A stretch of DNA of 61,633 bases. Source: an uncultured Roseburia sp. (GTDB taxonomy: Bacteria; Bacillota; Clostridia; Lachnospirales; Lachnospiraceae). The notes beneath the pieces are model-generated. The model saw only the letters and a list, made by a program, of their open reading frames with translations, was not told the DNA's origin and searched no databases. The stretch is from the NCBI GenBank assembly GCA_934292805.1, contig CAKQXQ010000013.1, positions 1 to 61,633 of the forward strand, read 5' to 3'. This document shows positions 23,878-31,552 of the stretch, piece after piece. A program made the translations under genes and the position numbers. Numbering within the stretch: position 1 is the stretch's first letter; every line of letters starts with the position of its first letter.

Positions 23878-25080
23878 TTGAAAAAAATAGTTGCAGTAAG
23901 CGTATGCTTTTTTATAATTCTGTCAGGATCAGCAGATAAAGTTACAGCACAGGGGGCACCCACTGAGAATGAACTGTATGCGAAGGCAGCAGTTCTTATG
24001 GATGGTGATTCGGGAAGAGTGCTTTATGAGAAAAACGGAAAAGAGGCACTTGCAAATGCAAGTACCACAAAAATACTTACATGCATTATTGCATTGGAAA
24101 ACTGTGATGATGATCAGATCGTGGAATTTTCTGAGACGGCATCTAAAGCACCTAAGGTTCATCTGGGAGCAAAGTGTGGGAGCAGATTTTGGATGAAAGA
24201 TCTGCTTTATGCCATGATGCTCGAATCGTACAATGATTGTGCTGTTGCGATCGCTGAACAGATCGCAGGAACAGTGGAAAATTTTTCATCTGTCATGAAT
24301 TCGTATGCGGAGAAAATCGGCTGCAAAGATACTCTTTTTCTGACGCCAAACGGACTGGACGCACAAAACGAGAATGAATTTCATCACACAACAGCAGAAG
24401 ACCTTGCACTTATTATGCGATATTGTATCAAAGAGTCCCAAAAGGCAGAAGCCTTTCTGAAAATAACAGGGGAAAAAGAGTATTATTTTACGGATATTGA
24501 GGGGAAACATAGATACGATTGCTATAATCACAATGCTTTCTTACAGATGATGGATGGTGCGATTTCCGGAAAGACCGGATTTACCGGAAATGCCGGGTAT
24601 TGTTATGTAGGAGCACTGGAAAAGGATGGAAGAACTTATATAGTGGCACTGCTTGCCTGTGGCTGGCCGAATAACCGGTCGTATAAATGGTCAGATACAA
24701 AAAAGCTGATGCAGTATGGGATGGACAATTACAGAAGAATGGAACTGGATAAGATTGCTTTGGCGGAAGGAAAAGCAGAAGCAGTTCCTGTAGAAAATGC
24801 GCAGGGAGATCATATCGGAGAAAAAGTAAAAGCCAGGCTTTTATGCGTCAAAATATATGATACAAAGTCTGTCCTTCTTAAAGAGGGAGAACAGATTAAA
24901 GTAGAGTATCATGTGGCAAAACGATTAACCGCACCTGTGAAAAAAGGGACGATCGCAGGAGAAATAAGCTTAAAAGCCGGAAATGTAGAGGTGAGAAAAT
25001 ATCGCCTGATAACAGAAAAAGCAATTCCTGAAATAGATTTTGTCTGGTGTATCCGCAAGGTGGCCGGACAGATGTTTTGA
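23878..25080 (+). CDS. D-alanyl-D-alanine carboxypeptidase, DacB-like (S11)
   Basis: A 400-aa secreted or membrane-associated carboxypeptidase. Signal sequence KKIVAVSVCFFIILSG at the N-terminus, then S62-T-T-K, S117-Y-N and K232-T-G. The frame extends upstream to 23830 with an ATG at 23854, but AGAGGGA at 23864-23870 is spaced for the TTG at 23878, which also puts the signal peptide at the very N-terminus. In B. subtilis the spore-cortex enzyme DacB lies just beyond scpAB. The same position and a sigma-E-like upstream element suggest a sporulation role. A vegetative function cannot be excluded. Confidence 0.9.
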   Translation: MKKIVAVSVCFFIILSGSADKVTAQGAPTENELYAKAAVLMDGDSGRVLYEKNGKEALANASTTKILTCIIALENCDDDQIVEFSETASKAPKVHLGAKCGSRFWMKDLLYAMMLESYNDCAVAIAEQIAGTVENFSSVMNSYAEKIGCKDTLFLTPNGLDAQNENEFHHTTAEDLALIMRYCIKESQKAEAFLKITGEKEYYFTDIEGKHRYDCYNHNAFLQMMDGAISGKTGFTGNAGYCYVGALEKDGRTYIVALLACGWPNNRSYKWSDTKKLMQYGMDNYRRMELDKIALAEGKAEAVPVENAQGDHIGEKVKARLLCVKIYDTKSVLLKEGEQIKVEYHVAKRLTAPVKKGTIAGEISLKAGNVEVRKYRLITEKAIPEIDFVWCIRKVAGQMF

Positions 25081-25115
25081 ATTGTAAAAAAAGTGTCAAA
25101 AAATTAACAATTTAC

Positions 25116-25144
25116 TTGAAAAGTAGATGGAAAAGTTATATAGT
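25116..25144 (+). promoter_or_regulatory. Promoter of the decarboxylase operon
   Basis: TTGAAA (25116-25121), 17-base spacing, TATAGT (25139-25144), about 45 bases before the first gene. The dyad-like AT-rich sequence around it was not resolved into a clear operator. Confidence 0.8.
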
Positions 25145-25190
25145 TATCATAGCGAAATTTGTTAATTTTTTATAGATGGAGGTACACAGA

Positions 25191-26627
25191 ATGAGTAGTA
25201 GTAATGATAGCCTGGCTATGCAGCGTATTACCAGGTTAGTCGATGAGAACAGTTTTATGGAAATCGGTTCTCTTGTAACAGCAAGAAGCACAGACTTTAA
25301 TCTTGCAAACACAGCCACACCATCTGATGGTGTTATCACAGGATATGGTTTGATCGATGGGAACCTGGTATATGTATATAGCCAGGATGCATCCGTATTA
25401 AACGGAACGATCGGTGAAATGCATGCCAGAAAGATTGCCAATATTTATGACATGGCAATGAAGATGGGGGCTCCGGTGATCGGATTTATTGATTGTGCAG
25501 GTATGAGATTACAGGAGTCTGTAGATGCATTGAACGGATTCGGACAGATTTATGCCAAAGAAGTAGAGGCATCCGGAGTAATTCCACAGATCAGTGCTGT
25601 ATTCGGAAATTGTGGCGGAGGTCTTGCAGTTGTTCCAGCTTTATCAGATTTCGCGTTTATGGAAGAAACAAAGGCCAAAATGTTCATTAACTCTCCGAAT
25701 GCGATCACAGGAAACCGCATTGAGAAATGCGATACTTCTGCAGCAAAATTCCAGAGTGAAGAGACAGGATGTGTGGATTTTGTCGGAACAGAGGATGACA
25801 TCCTTACAAAGATCCGTGAATTAGTTTCCATGCTTCCTTTGAATAATGAAGGAGATGTTTATACAGAAGATTGTGAAGATGATTTAAACCGTGCATGTGA
25901 AAGCATGGATGTGATGAAAGGTGATGCAAGATACCTTTTAAGCGAAATCTCTGACGATCATGCATTTTTTGAGACAAAAGCTGACTATGCCAAGAATATG
26001 GTAACAGGCTTTATCAAGTTGAACGGAATGACAGTAGGTGCGGTTGCCAACTGCACAGAGATCCATGATGAAGAGGGAAATGTTTCAGAGAAATTTGATG
26101 CAGCCCTTACAGCAAGAGGATGCAACAAAGCAGCTGAATTCATCAGCTTCTGTGACGCATTTGAAATTCCTGTTTTATCCATCACAAATGTAACCGGATT
26201 TGCAGCATGCATGTGTTCCGAAAAAGGACTTGCAAAAGCCCTTGCACGTATGACAGCTGCATTTGCATCTGCAACATGCCCGAAGGTGAACCTGATCGCA
26301 GGAGATGCATTCGGAAGTGCATATGTTACAATGAACTCCAAAGCAATCGGAGCAGATCTGGTATATGCATGGCCTGATACAAAGATCGGAATGATGGATG
26401 CCGAGCTTGCTGCTAAGATTATGTATGCGGATGCTTCTGCAGATGTACTTTCTGAGAAAGCAAAAGAATATGAAGCATTACAGTCTAACGTATTAAGTGC
26501 AGCAAGAAGAGGATATGTAGATCTGATCATTGAACCGGCAGATACAAGAAAGTATCTGGTAGCCGCATTTGAGATGCTTTACACAAAATGTGTGGCAACA
26601 CCAGACAAGAAACACGGAACAAAATAG
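25191..26627 (+). CDS. Acyl-CoA carboxyltransferase subunit (methylmalonyl-CoA decarboxylase alpha / MmdA-like)
   Basis: A 478-aa protein with two crotonase-fold carboxyltransferase halves, as in MmdA, PccB and transcarboxylase 12S. Glycine-rich oxyanion/CoA segments are seen (MGAPVIGFIDCAGMRLQE near residue 90; FGNCGGGLAVVPAL near 140; GDAFGSAYVTMNSKAIGADLVYAWP near 375). It would move CO2 between an acyl-CoA and carboxybiotin. It is somewhat shorter than typical MmdA (about 510 aa). GGAGG before 25191 fixes the start rather than the ATG at 25176. It leads an operon with gamma/delta, biotin carrier, beta and OadA-like subunits. The exact acyl-CoA is not readable from the sequence. Confidence 0.85.
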   Translation: MSSSNDSLAMQRITRLVDENSFMEIGSLVTARSTDFNLANTATPSDGVITGYGLIDGNLVYVYSQDASVLNGTIGEMHARKIANIYDMAMKMGAPVIGFIDCAGMRLQESVDALNGFGQIYAKEVEASGVIPQISAVFGNCGGGLAVVPALSDFAFMEETKAKMFINSPNAITGNRIEKCDTSAAKFQSEETGCVDFVGTEDDILTKIRELVSMLPLNNEGDVYTEDCEDDLNRACESMDVMKGDARYLLSEISDDHAFFETKADYAKNMVTGFIKLNGMTVGAVANCTEIHDEEGNVSEKFDAALTARGCNKAAEFISFCDAFEIPVLSITNVTGFAACMCSEKGLAKALARMTAAFASATCPKVNLIAGDAFGSAYVTMNSKAIGADLVYAWPDTKIGMMDAELAAKIMYADASADVLSEKAKEYEALQSNVLSAARRGYVDLIIEPADTRKYLVAAFEMLYTKCVATPDKKHGTK

Positions 26628-26639
26628 AAAGGTGAAGTT

Positions 26640-27398
26640 ATGAAGAAAAAATTATCTTTAATGCTTTGTCTTTGCATTATGGCGCTGACTTTTGCGGCAT
26701 GTGGAACAGATCCACAGGACGTCGATTACTGCGGTAAGACATATCAGGAACTGCAGGAAGATGCCCAGGGACTGGTAACCTCTGTAGCAGCATCCACAAC
26801 CGATGATATTTCAGCTGCGATCGAAACAAACAAACAGTATGCAAAGCAGTACGCAAAACAGTACGGCAGAAAGTATACAGAGGCAGAAGCATTTATCAAT
26901 TTACTGGAAGGCTGGCAGGAAGCAACAGCAGATATTGGAGCTTTTGAAGGTCTTGGCGAGTTCTCTATTACAAAGACAAGCAGTACTGTAACAGTAGATC
27001 AGATTGTTAATTTCTCCGAGAGAGATGTCGATGTCACATTTGTATATGAATACAATTATATGACTGAAGAGATTGAAATGACAGATGCAACCGCTGATGT
27101 GGTTTACACATTCGGCGAGAAGATGGAGAAGGCAGCCCTTAATACATTAATGGGTATGGGAACTGTATTCTGCGTACTTATTCTGATCAGTCTGATCATT
27201 TACTGCTTTAAGTTTATTTCCAAGGTCGGCGCACCTAAGAAAGAAGCAGAGAAAACAGAAAAAGCTTTACCGGTTGCTGCAGCAGAAGAAGAACTTACAG
27301 ATGATCTTGAACTTGTAGCTGTTATCTCAGCCGCAATTGCAGCAAGTGAAGGCACAACTACGGATTCATTCGTTGTCCGTTCTATTCACAGAAGATAA
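26640..27398 (+). CDS. OadG-family (gamma/delta) subunit fused to a lipoprotein-type extracytoplasmic domain
   Basis: A 252-aa protein. A lipoprotein signal (ALTFAAC, lipidated Cys21) is followed by about 145 residues predicted to be outside the cell, then one transmembrane helix (residues about 168-196) and a cytoplasmic tail ending VVRSIHRR. The helix and tail resemble OadG/MmdD, the small subunit that anchors and stabilises Na+-pumping decarboxylases and is normally about 80-120 residues. The extra N-terminal lipoprotein half is unlike the classical subunit. The topology (lipid anchor outside plus one helix) gives the mature protein two membrane attachments. The role of the outer domain is unknown. 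Confidence 0.75.
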   Translation: MKKKLSLMLCLCIMALTFAACGTDPQDVDYCGKTYQELQEDAQGLVTSVAASTTDDISAAIETNKQYAKQYAKQYGRKYTEAEAFINLLEGWQEATADIGAFEGLGEFSITKTSSTVTVDQIVNFSERDVDVTFVYEYNYMTEEIEMTDATADVVYTFGEKMEKAALNTLMGMGTVFCVLILISLIIYCFKFISKVGAPKKEAEKTEKALPVAAAEEELTDDLELVAVISAAIAASEGTTTDSFVVRSIHRR

Positions 27399-27456
27399 AC
27401 GATGAGTTGATAAAATCAAAAATCATGCAAACCTTAATAATCAGGAGGATTTATAA

Positions 27457-27822
27457 ATGAAAAGCTATACAATTACCGTAAATGGAAATGTTTATGATGT
27501 TACAGTTGAAGAGAATGGAAGCGTAAGTGCACCTGCAGCAGCTCCAAAGCGTGCAGCAGCACCGAAGGCAGCACCTGCAGCAGCTCCAAAAGCAGCATCC
27601 GCAGCAGGAAGCATTAAGATCGAAGCAGGAGCAGCTGGTAAGGTATTTAAGATCGAAGCACCAGCCGGAACAGCAGTGAAAAAGGGCGATACTGTTCTCG
27701 TATTAGAGATCATGAAAATGGAAACACCAGTTGTTGCACCACAGGATGGTACAGTTGCAGGCATCAATGTAAATGTTGGTGATATGGTAGAAGCTGGCGC
27801 ATTACTTGCTACATTAAACTAG
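27457..27822 (+). CDS. Biotin carboxyl carrier protein of the decarboxylase (MmdC-like)
   Basis: A 121-aa protein: a short N-terminal strand region, an Ala/Pro/Lys-rich flexible linker (residues about 28-50) and a biotinyl domain with EIMKMETP, in which Lys87 is the biotinylation site. The linker lets the biotin swing between carboxyltransferase and membrane subunits. It lies between the OadG-like and beta-subunit genes, and AGGAGG lies 8 bases before the start. Confidence 0.93.
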   Translation: MKSYTITVNGNVYDVTVEENGSVSAPAAAPKRAAAPKAAPAAAPKAASAAGSIKIEAGAAGKVFKIEAPAGTAVKKGDTVLVLEIMKMETPVVAPQDGTVAGINVNVGDMVEAGALLATLN

Positions 27823-27840
27823 TATTTTAGGAGGATAACT

Positions 27841-28989
27841 ATGAGTTATTTTATGGAGACAATGGAAAATCTCCTTCACCAGACTGCCTTTTTTAACCTG
27901 ACAGTCGGAAATTTCATCATGATCCTTGTTGCCTGCGTATTCCTTTATCTTGCAATTGCCAGGGGATTTGAACCATTGCTTTTGGTTCCGATCGCATTTG
28001 GTATGCTGCTTGTTAATATTTATCCGGATATTTTTGCAAGTCCGGAGCAGATGAGCAATGGTGTTGGTGGTTTATTCCATTACTTTTATACTTTAGATGA
28101 GTGGTCAATCTTACCATCCCTGATTTTCCTGGGTGTAGGTGCGATGACAGACTTTGGACCATTGATTGCGAATCCGATCAGTTTCCTTCTTGGAGCTGCA
28201 GCTCAGTTCGGTATCTTTGGTGCGTATTTCCTTGCAATTATTTTAGGATTCAATGATAAGGCAGCAGCAGCTGTATCCATCATTGGTGGTGCGGATGGAC
28301 CGACATCTATTTTCCTTGCAGGAAAATTAGGACAGTCCGGTCTGATGGGACCAATCGCTGTGGCAGCGTATTCTTATATGGCATTAGTTCCGATCATTCA
28401 GCCACCGATCATGAAATTATTTACAACAAAAGAAGAACGTGCAATTAAGATGAAAAATCTTCGTCCGGTATCAAAACTGGAGAGAATTCTGTTCCCTATC
28501 GTTGTAACAATTGTTGTATGTCTGATTCTTCCGACAACAGCTCCGTTGGTTGGTATGTTAATGCTTGGTAACTTATTCCGTGAGTCAGGAGTTGTCCGCC
28601 AGTTATCTGAGACAGCATCCAATGCATTAATGTATATTGTAGTTATTTTACTTGGTACATCCGTTGGTGCTTCTACAAGTGCGGAGGCATTCCTTAACTG
28701 GACAACCATCAAGATCGTTATCCTTGGTCTTGTAGCATTCATGTTCGGTACAGCAGCCGGTGTATTATTTGGTAAATTATTATGCTGGATCACAAAGGGC
28801 AAGATCAATCCACTGATCGGTTCTGCAGGTGTTTCTGCTGTTCCGATGGCAGCCCGTGTATCCCAGAAGGTCGGTGCAGAAGAGGATCCGACAAACTTTT
28901 TACTTATGCATGCAATGGGACCAAACGTTGCCGGTGTTATCGGTACCGCAGTAGCAGCCGGTGTATTTATGGCAATTTTTGGAATTTAG
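27841..28989 (+). CDS. oadB: Na+-translocating decarboxylase beta subunit
   Basis: A 382-aa polytopic membrane protein of the OadB/MmdB/GcdB family, which decarboxylates carboxybiotin and exports Na+. Conserved family segments include FLGVGAMTDFGPLIANP (near residue 95) and SIIGGADGPTSIFLAGKL (near 142), the latter carrying the Asp implicated in Na+/H+ coupling. The length is in the family range. It is preceded by AGGAGG and followed after 15 bases by the OadA-like gene. Confidence 0.94.
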   Translation: MSYFMETMENLLHQTAFFNLTVGNFIMILVACVFLYLAIARGFEPLLLVPIAFGMLLVNIYPDIFASPEQMSNGVGGLFHYFYTLDEWSILPSLIFLGVGAMTDFGPLIANPISFLLGAAAQFGIFGAYFLAIILGFNDKAAAAVSIIGGADGPTSIFLAGKLGQSGLMGPIAVAAYSYMALVPIIQPPIMKLFTTKEERAIKMKNLRPVSKLERILFPIVVTIVVCLILPTTAPLVGMLMLGNLFRESGVVRQLSETASNALMYIVVILLGTSVGASTSAEAFLNWTTIKIVILGLVAFMFGTAAGVLFGKLLCWITKGKINPLIGSAGVSAVPMAARVSQKVGAEEDPTNFLLMHAMGPNVAGVIGTAVAAGVFMAIFGI

Positions 28990-29004
28990 GAGGAATAGTA
29001 AATC

Positions 29005-30423
29005 ATGGCAGAAGTTATTAAAAAACCTTTAAAAATAACAGAAACAGTTCTGCGTGATGCGCATCAGTCCCTGATCGCAACACGTATGACAACAGAGCAG
29101 ATGCTTCCGATCATTGACAAAATGGATAAAGTCGGATACAACGCTGTTGAGTGCTGGGGTGGTGCTACATTTGATGCATCTCTCCGTTTCTTAAAAGAAG
29201 ATCCATGGGATCGTCTTCGTAAATTAAGAGATGGATTTAAAAATACAAAATTACAGATGTTATTCCGTGGACAGAACATCTTAGGATACCGTCCATATGC
29301 AGATGATGTGGTTGAGTATTTCGTACAGAAATCTATCGCAAACGGTATTGACATCATCCGTATTTTCGACTGTCTGAACGATATCCGTAATCTTCAGACT
29401 GCAGTTACAGCCTGCAACAAAGAAAAAGGACATGCCCAGGTTGCATTATCTTATACATTAGGAGATGCATATACACTGGATTACTGGATGGATATGGCTA
29501 AGAAAGTAGAAGATATGGGAGCTGATTCTCTCTGTATCAAAGATATGGCAGGACTTTTAGTTCCTTCCAAAGCAACAGAGTTAGTTCAGGCATTAAAGGA
29601 TTCTACTTCATTACCGATCGAACTTCATACACACTATACATCCGGTGTTGCTTCTATGACTTACTTAAAGGCAGTAGAAGCAGGATGCGATATTATCGAT
29701 ACCGCGATTTCACCATTCTCAATGGGAACAAGTCAGCCTGCAACAGAGGTTATGGTTGAGGCATTCAAAGGTACAGAATTTGATACCGGATTAGATCAGA
29801 ACCTGCTCGCAGAGATTGCTGATTACTTCAGACCTATGAGAGAAGAAGCCTTAGAAAGTGGATTAATGAATACAAAGGTTCTTGGTGTTAATATTAAAAC
29901 TTTATTATACCAGGTACCTGGTGGTATGTTATCCAACATGGTTTCCCAGCTGAAAGAGCAGCATGCAGAGGACAAATACGAAGAAGTATTAAAGGAGATC
30001 CCAAGAGTTCGTAAAGACCTTGGTGAGCCACCTCTTGTAACACCTTCTTCACAGATCGTTGGTACACAGGCTGTATTTAACGTATTAATGGGTGAGCGTT
30101 ACAAAGTTGCTACAAAAGAAACAAAAGACGTTTTACTTGGAAAATATGGTCAGACTGTAAAACCATTCAATCCGGAAGTTGTTGATAAAGTTCTCGGTGA
30201 AGACAAGAAGAATGCGATCACATGCAGATACGCTGATTTACTTGAACCGGAATTAGATAAGATCGAAGCTGAGATGAAACAGTGGAAACAGCAGGATGAA
30301 GATGTATTAACATACGCTTTATTCCCACAGGTTGCCACAGATTTCTTCAAATACAGAGAAGCTCAGCAGAAAAAGGTTGATGCTACAGTAGCAGATACAA
30401 AGAACGGAGCATATCCGGTATAA
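29005..30423 (+). CDS. Pyruvate/oxaloacetate carboxyltransferase (OadA/PycB/5S-like, no biotin domain)
   Basis: A 472-aa TIM-barrel carboxyltransferase: metal and substrate motifs TVLRDAHQSLIATRM (residues about 13-27), a CIKDMAG segment with the catalytic-type Lys, and LHTHYTSG with metal-binding His208/His210. The C-terminal half resembles the PycB/OadA conserved carboxylase domain. It stops before any biotinyl domain, so it must use the separate carrier upstream. It would interconvert pyruvate and oxaloacetate with carboxybiotin. It is the last gene of the operon and a terminator follows. Confidence 0.9.
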   Translation: MAEVIKKPLKITETVLRDAHQSLIATRMTTEQMLPIIDKMDKVGYNAVECWGGATFDASLRFLKEDPWDRLRKLRDGFKNTKLQMLFRGQNILGYRPYADDVVEYFVQKSIANGIDIIRIFDCLNDIRNLQTAVTACNKEKGHAQVALSYTLGDAYTLDYWMDMAKKVEDMGADSLCIKDMAGLLVPSKATELVQALKDSTSLPIELHTHYTSGVASMTYLKAVEAGCDIIDTAISPFSMGTSQPATEVMVEAFKGTEFDTGLDQNLLAEIADYFRPMREEALESGLMNTKVLGVNIKTLLYQVPGGMLSNMVSQLKEQHAEDKYEEVLKEIPRVRKDLGEPPLVTPSSQIVGTQAVFNVLMGERYKVATKETKDVLLGKYGQTVKPFNPEVVDKVLGEDKKNAITCRYADLLEPELDKIEAEMKQWKQQDEDVLTYALFPQVATDFFKYREAQQKKVDATVADTKNGAYPV

Positions 30424-30439
30424 TAGAAGATGAAAAATG

Positions 30440-30483
30440 AAGGCTGCAATGGCAGGAATGTCATGCAGCCTTTATTTTTTTCT
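30440..30483 (+). terminator. Intrinsic terminator of the decarboxylase operon
   Basis: Stem AAGGCTGCA / TGCAGCCTT with a 15-nt loop and a T-rich tail. Confidence 0.9.
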
Positions 30484-30520
30484 TTTTGAACAGATTTTTT
30501 GAGATCGTTTTTCTTTATTC

Positions 30521-30548
30521 TTGCAAAAAAGAGCGTATTTGCTATAAT
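30521..30548 (+). promoter_or_regulatory. Extended -10 promoter of the MurR/RpiR regulator operon
   Basis: TTGCAA (30521-30526), 16-base spacing, TGCTATAAT with -10 at 30543-30548. Confidence 0.8.
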
Positions 30549-30555
30549 TAAAATG

Positions 30556-30573
30556 TTGTAATTATAATGACAA
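30556..30573. promoter_or_regulatory. Candidate operator overlapping the start of the rpiR-type transcript
   Basis: TTGTAATTATAATGACAA is an 18-base palindrome with 8 of 9 pairs matched, placed 8 bases downstream of the -10 box. Autoregulation by the downstream dimeric regulator is a reasonable inference, but AT-rich palindromes can occur by chance. Confidence 0.4.
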
Positions 30574-30619
30574 AAAAGGCTGGGGTGGCCTGAAATAAAA
30601 AACAACAGGATGGAAAATT

Positions 30620-31552
30620 ATGAGCAGTACGAACGATCTGAGCAGTCGTATCAATGAAGCATACAGTAAGCTGAGCAAGGGACAGAAGTTACTGGCAGCT
30701 TATATTACAGACAATTATGATAAAGCAGTATTTCTTACAGCAGCCAGACTTGGCGAGGTTGTAGGGGTAAGTGAGTCAACCGTTGTGCGGTTTGCGGTGC
30801 ATTTGGGATACAAAGGTTATCCGGAATTCCAGAGTGCACTGGAAGAGCTGGTTCGAAATAAATTGAACTCCATACAGCGGATGGAGGTTACATATGGAAG
30901 GATCAGCCAGTCTAAAATACTGGAATCTGTTTTACGGTCTGATGCAGAGAAAATAACATCCACTCTGGATAAGATCGATCAGGATGCATTCGAAATAGCA
31001 GTGAATACGATACTGAATGCAAAGCATATTTATATTATCGGAATCAGAAGCTGTGCACCGCTGGCATCATTTATGGCATTTTATTTCAATCTGATGTTTG
31101 ATAATGTACATTTGCTTCAGACGAGCAGTTCAAGTGAAATCTTTGAACAGATGGTGCGGATCAGCGAGGAGGATGTGATCATCGGCATCAGTTTTCCTCG
31201 TTATTCCATGCGTACATTAAAGGCTATGGAATTTGCAAACAACCGGAACGCAAAAGTTATTACACTGACTGACAGTGTACATTCACCGATGAACTTATAT
31301 TCATCCTGTAATCTCATTGCGGACAGTGATATGGCATCTATTGTAGATTCTCTTGTGGCACCGCTTAGCGTGATCAATGCACTGATCGTAGCACTTTGTA
31401 TGAAGAATCGAAGCAAAGTGGCGAAGACACTGGAGATGCTGGAAGGTATCTGGGATGAATATCAGGTATATGAGAGTGATGAGATTAATTATATTGATGA
31501 TTCTATAAAGATGAGATATGGAAAAATAGGAGATACGGAATTTAATGAGTAA
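30620..31552 (+). CDS. MurR/RpiR-family transcriptional regulator with SIS domain
   Basis: A 310-aa protein. The N-terminal RpiR-type helix-turn-helix (residues about 1-80; VVGVSESTVVRFAVHLGYKGYPEF) is followed by a sugar-isomerase (SIS) domain at about 125-260 (IYIIGIRSCAPLASFMAFYF…). This family senses phosphosugars, for example MurNAc-6-P. The coding end overlaps the next gene by 8 bases, so it is co-transcribed with the flavoprotein and cmk-ispH-rpsA genes. No sugar-catabolic gene is adjacent, so the ligand and targets remain open. The decarboxylase operon just upstream is one possible target. Confidence 0.88.
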   Translation: MSSTNDLSSRINEAYSKLSKGQKLLAAYITDNYDKAVFLTAARLGEVVGVSESTVVRFAVHLGYKGYPEFQSALEELVRNKLNSIQRMEVTYGRISQSKILESVLRSDAEKITSTLDKIDQDAFEIAVNTILNAKHIYIIGIRSCAPLASFMAFYFNLMFDNVHLLQTSSSSEIFEQMVRISEEDVIIGISFPRYSMRTLKAMEFANNRNAKVITLTDSVHSPMNLYSSCNLIADSDMASIVDSLVAPLSVINALIVALCMKNRSKVAKTLEMLEGIWDEYQVYESDEINYIDDSIKMRYGKIGDTEFNE

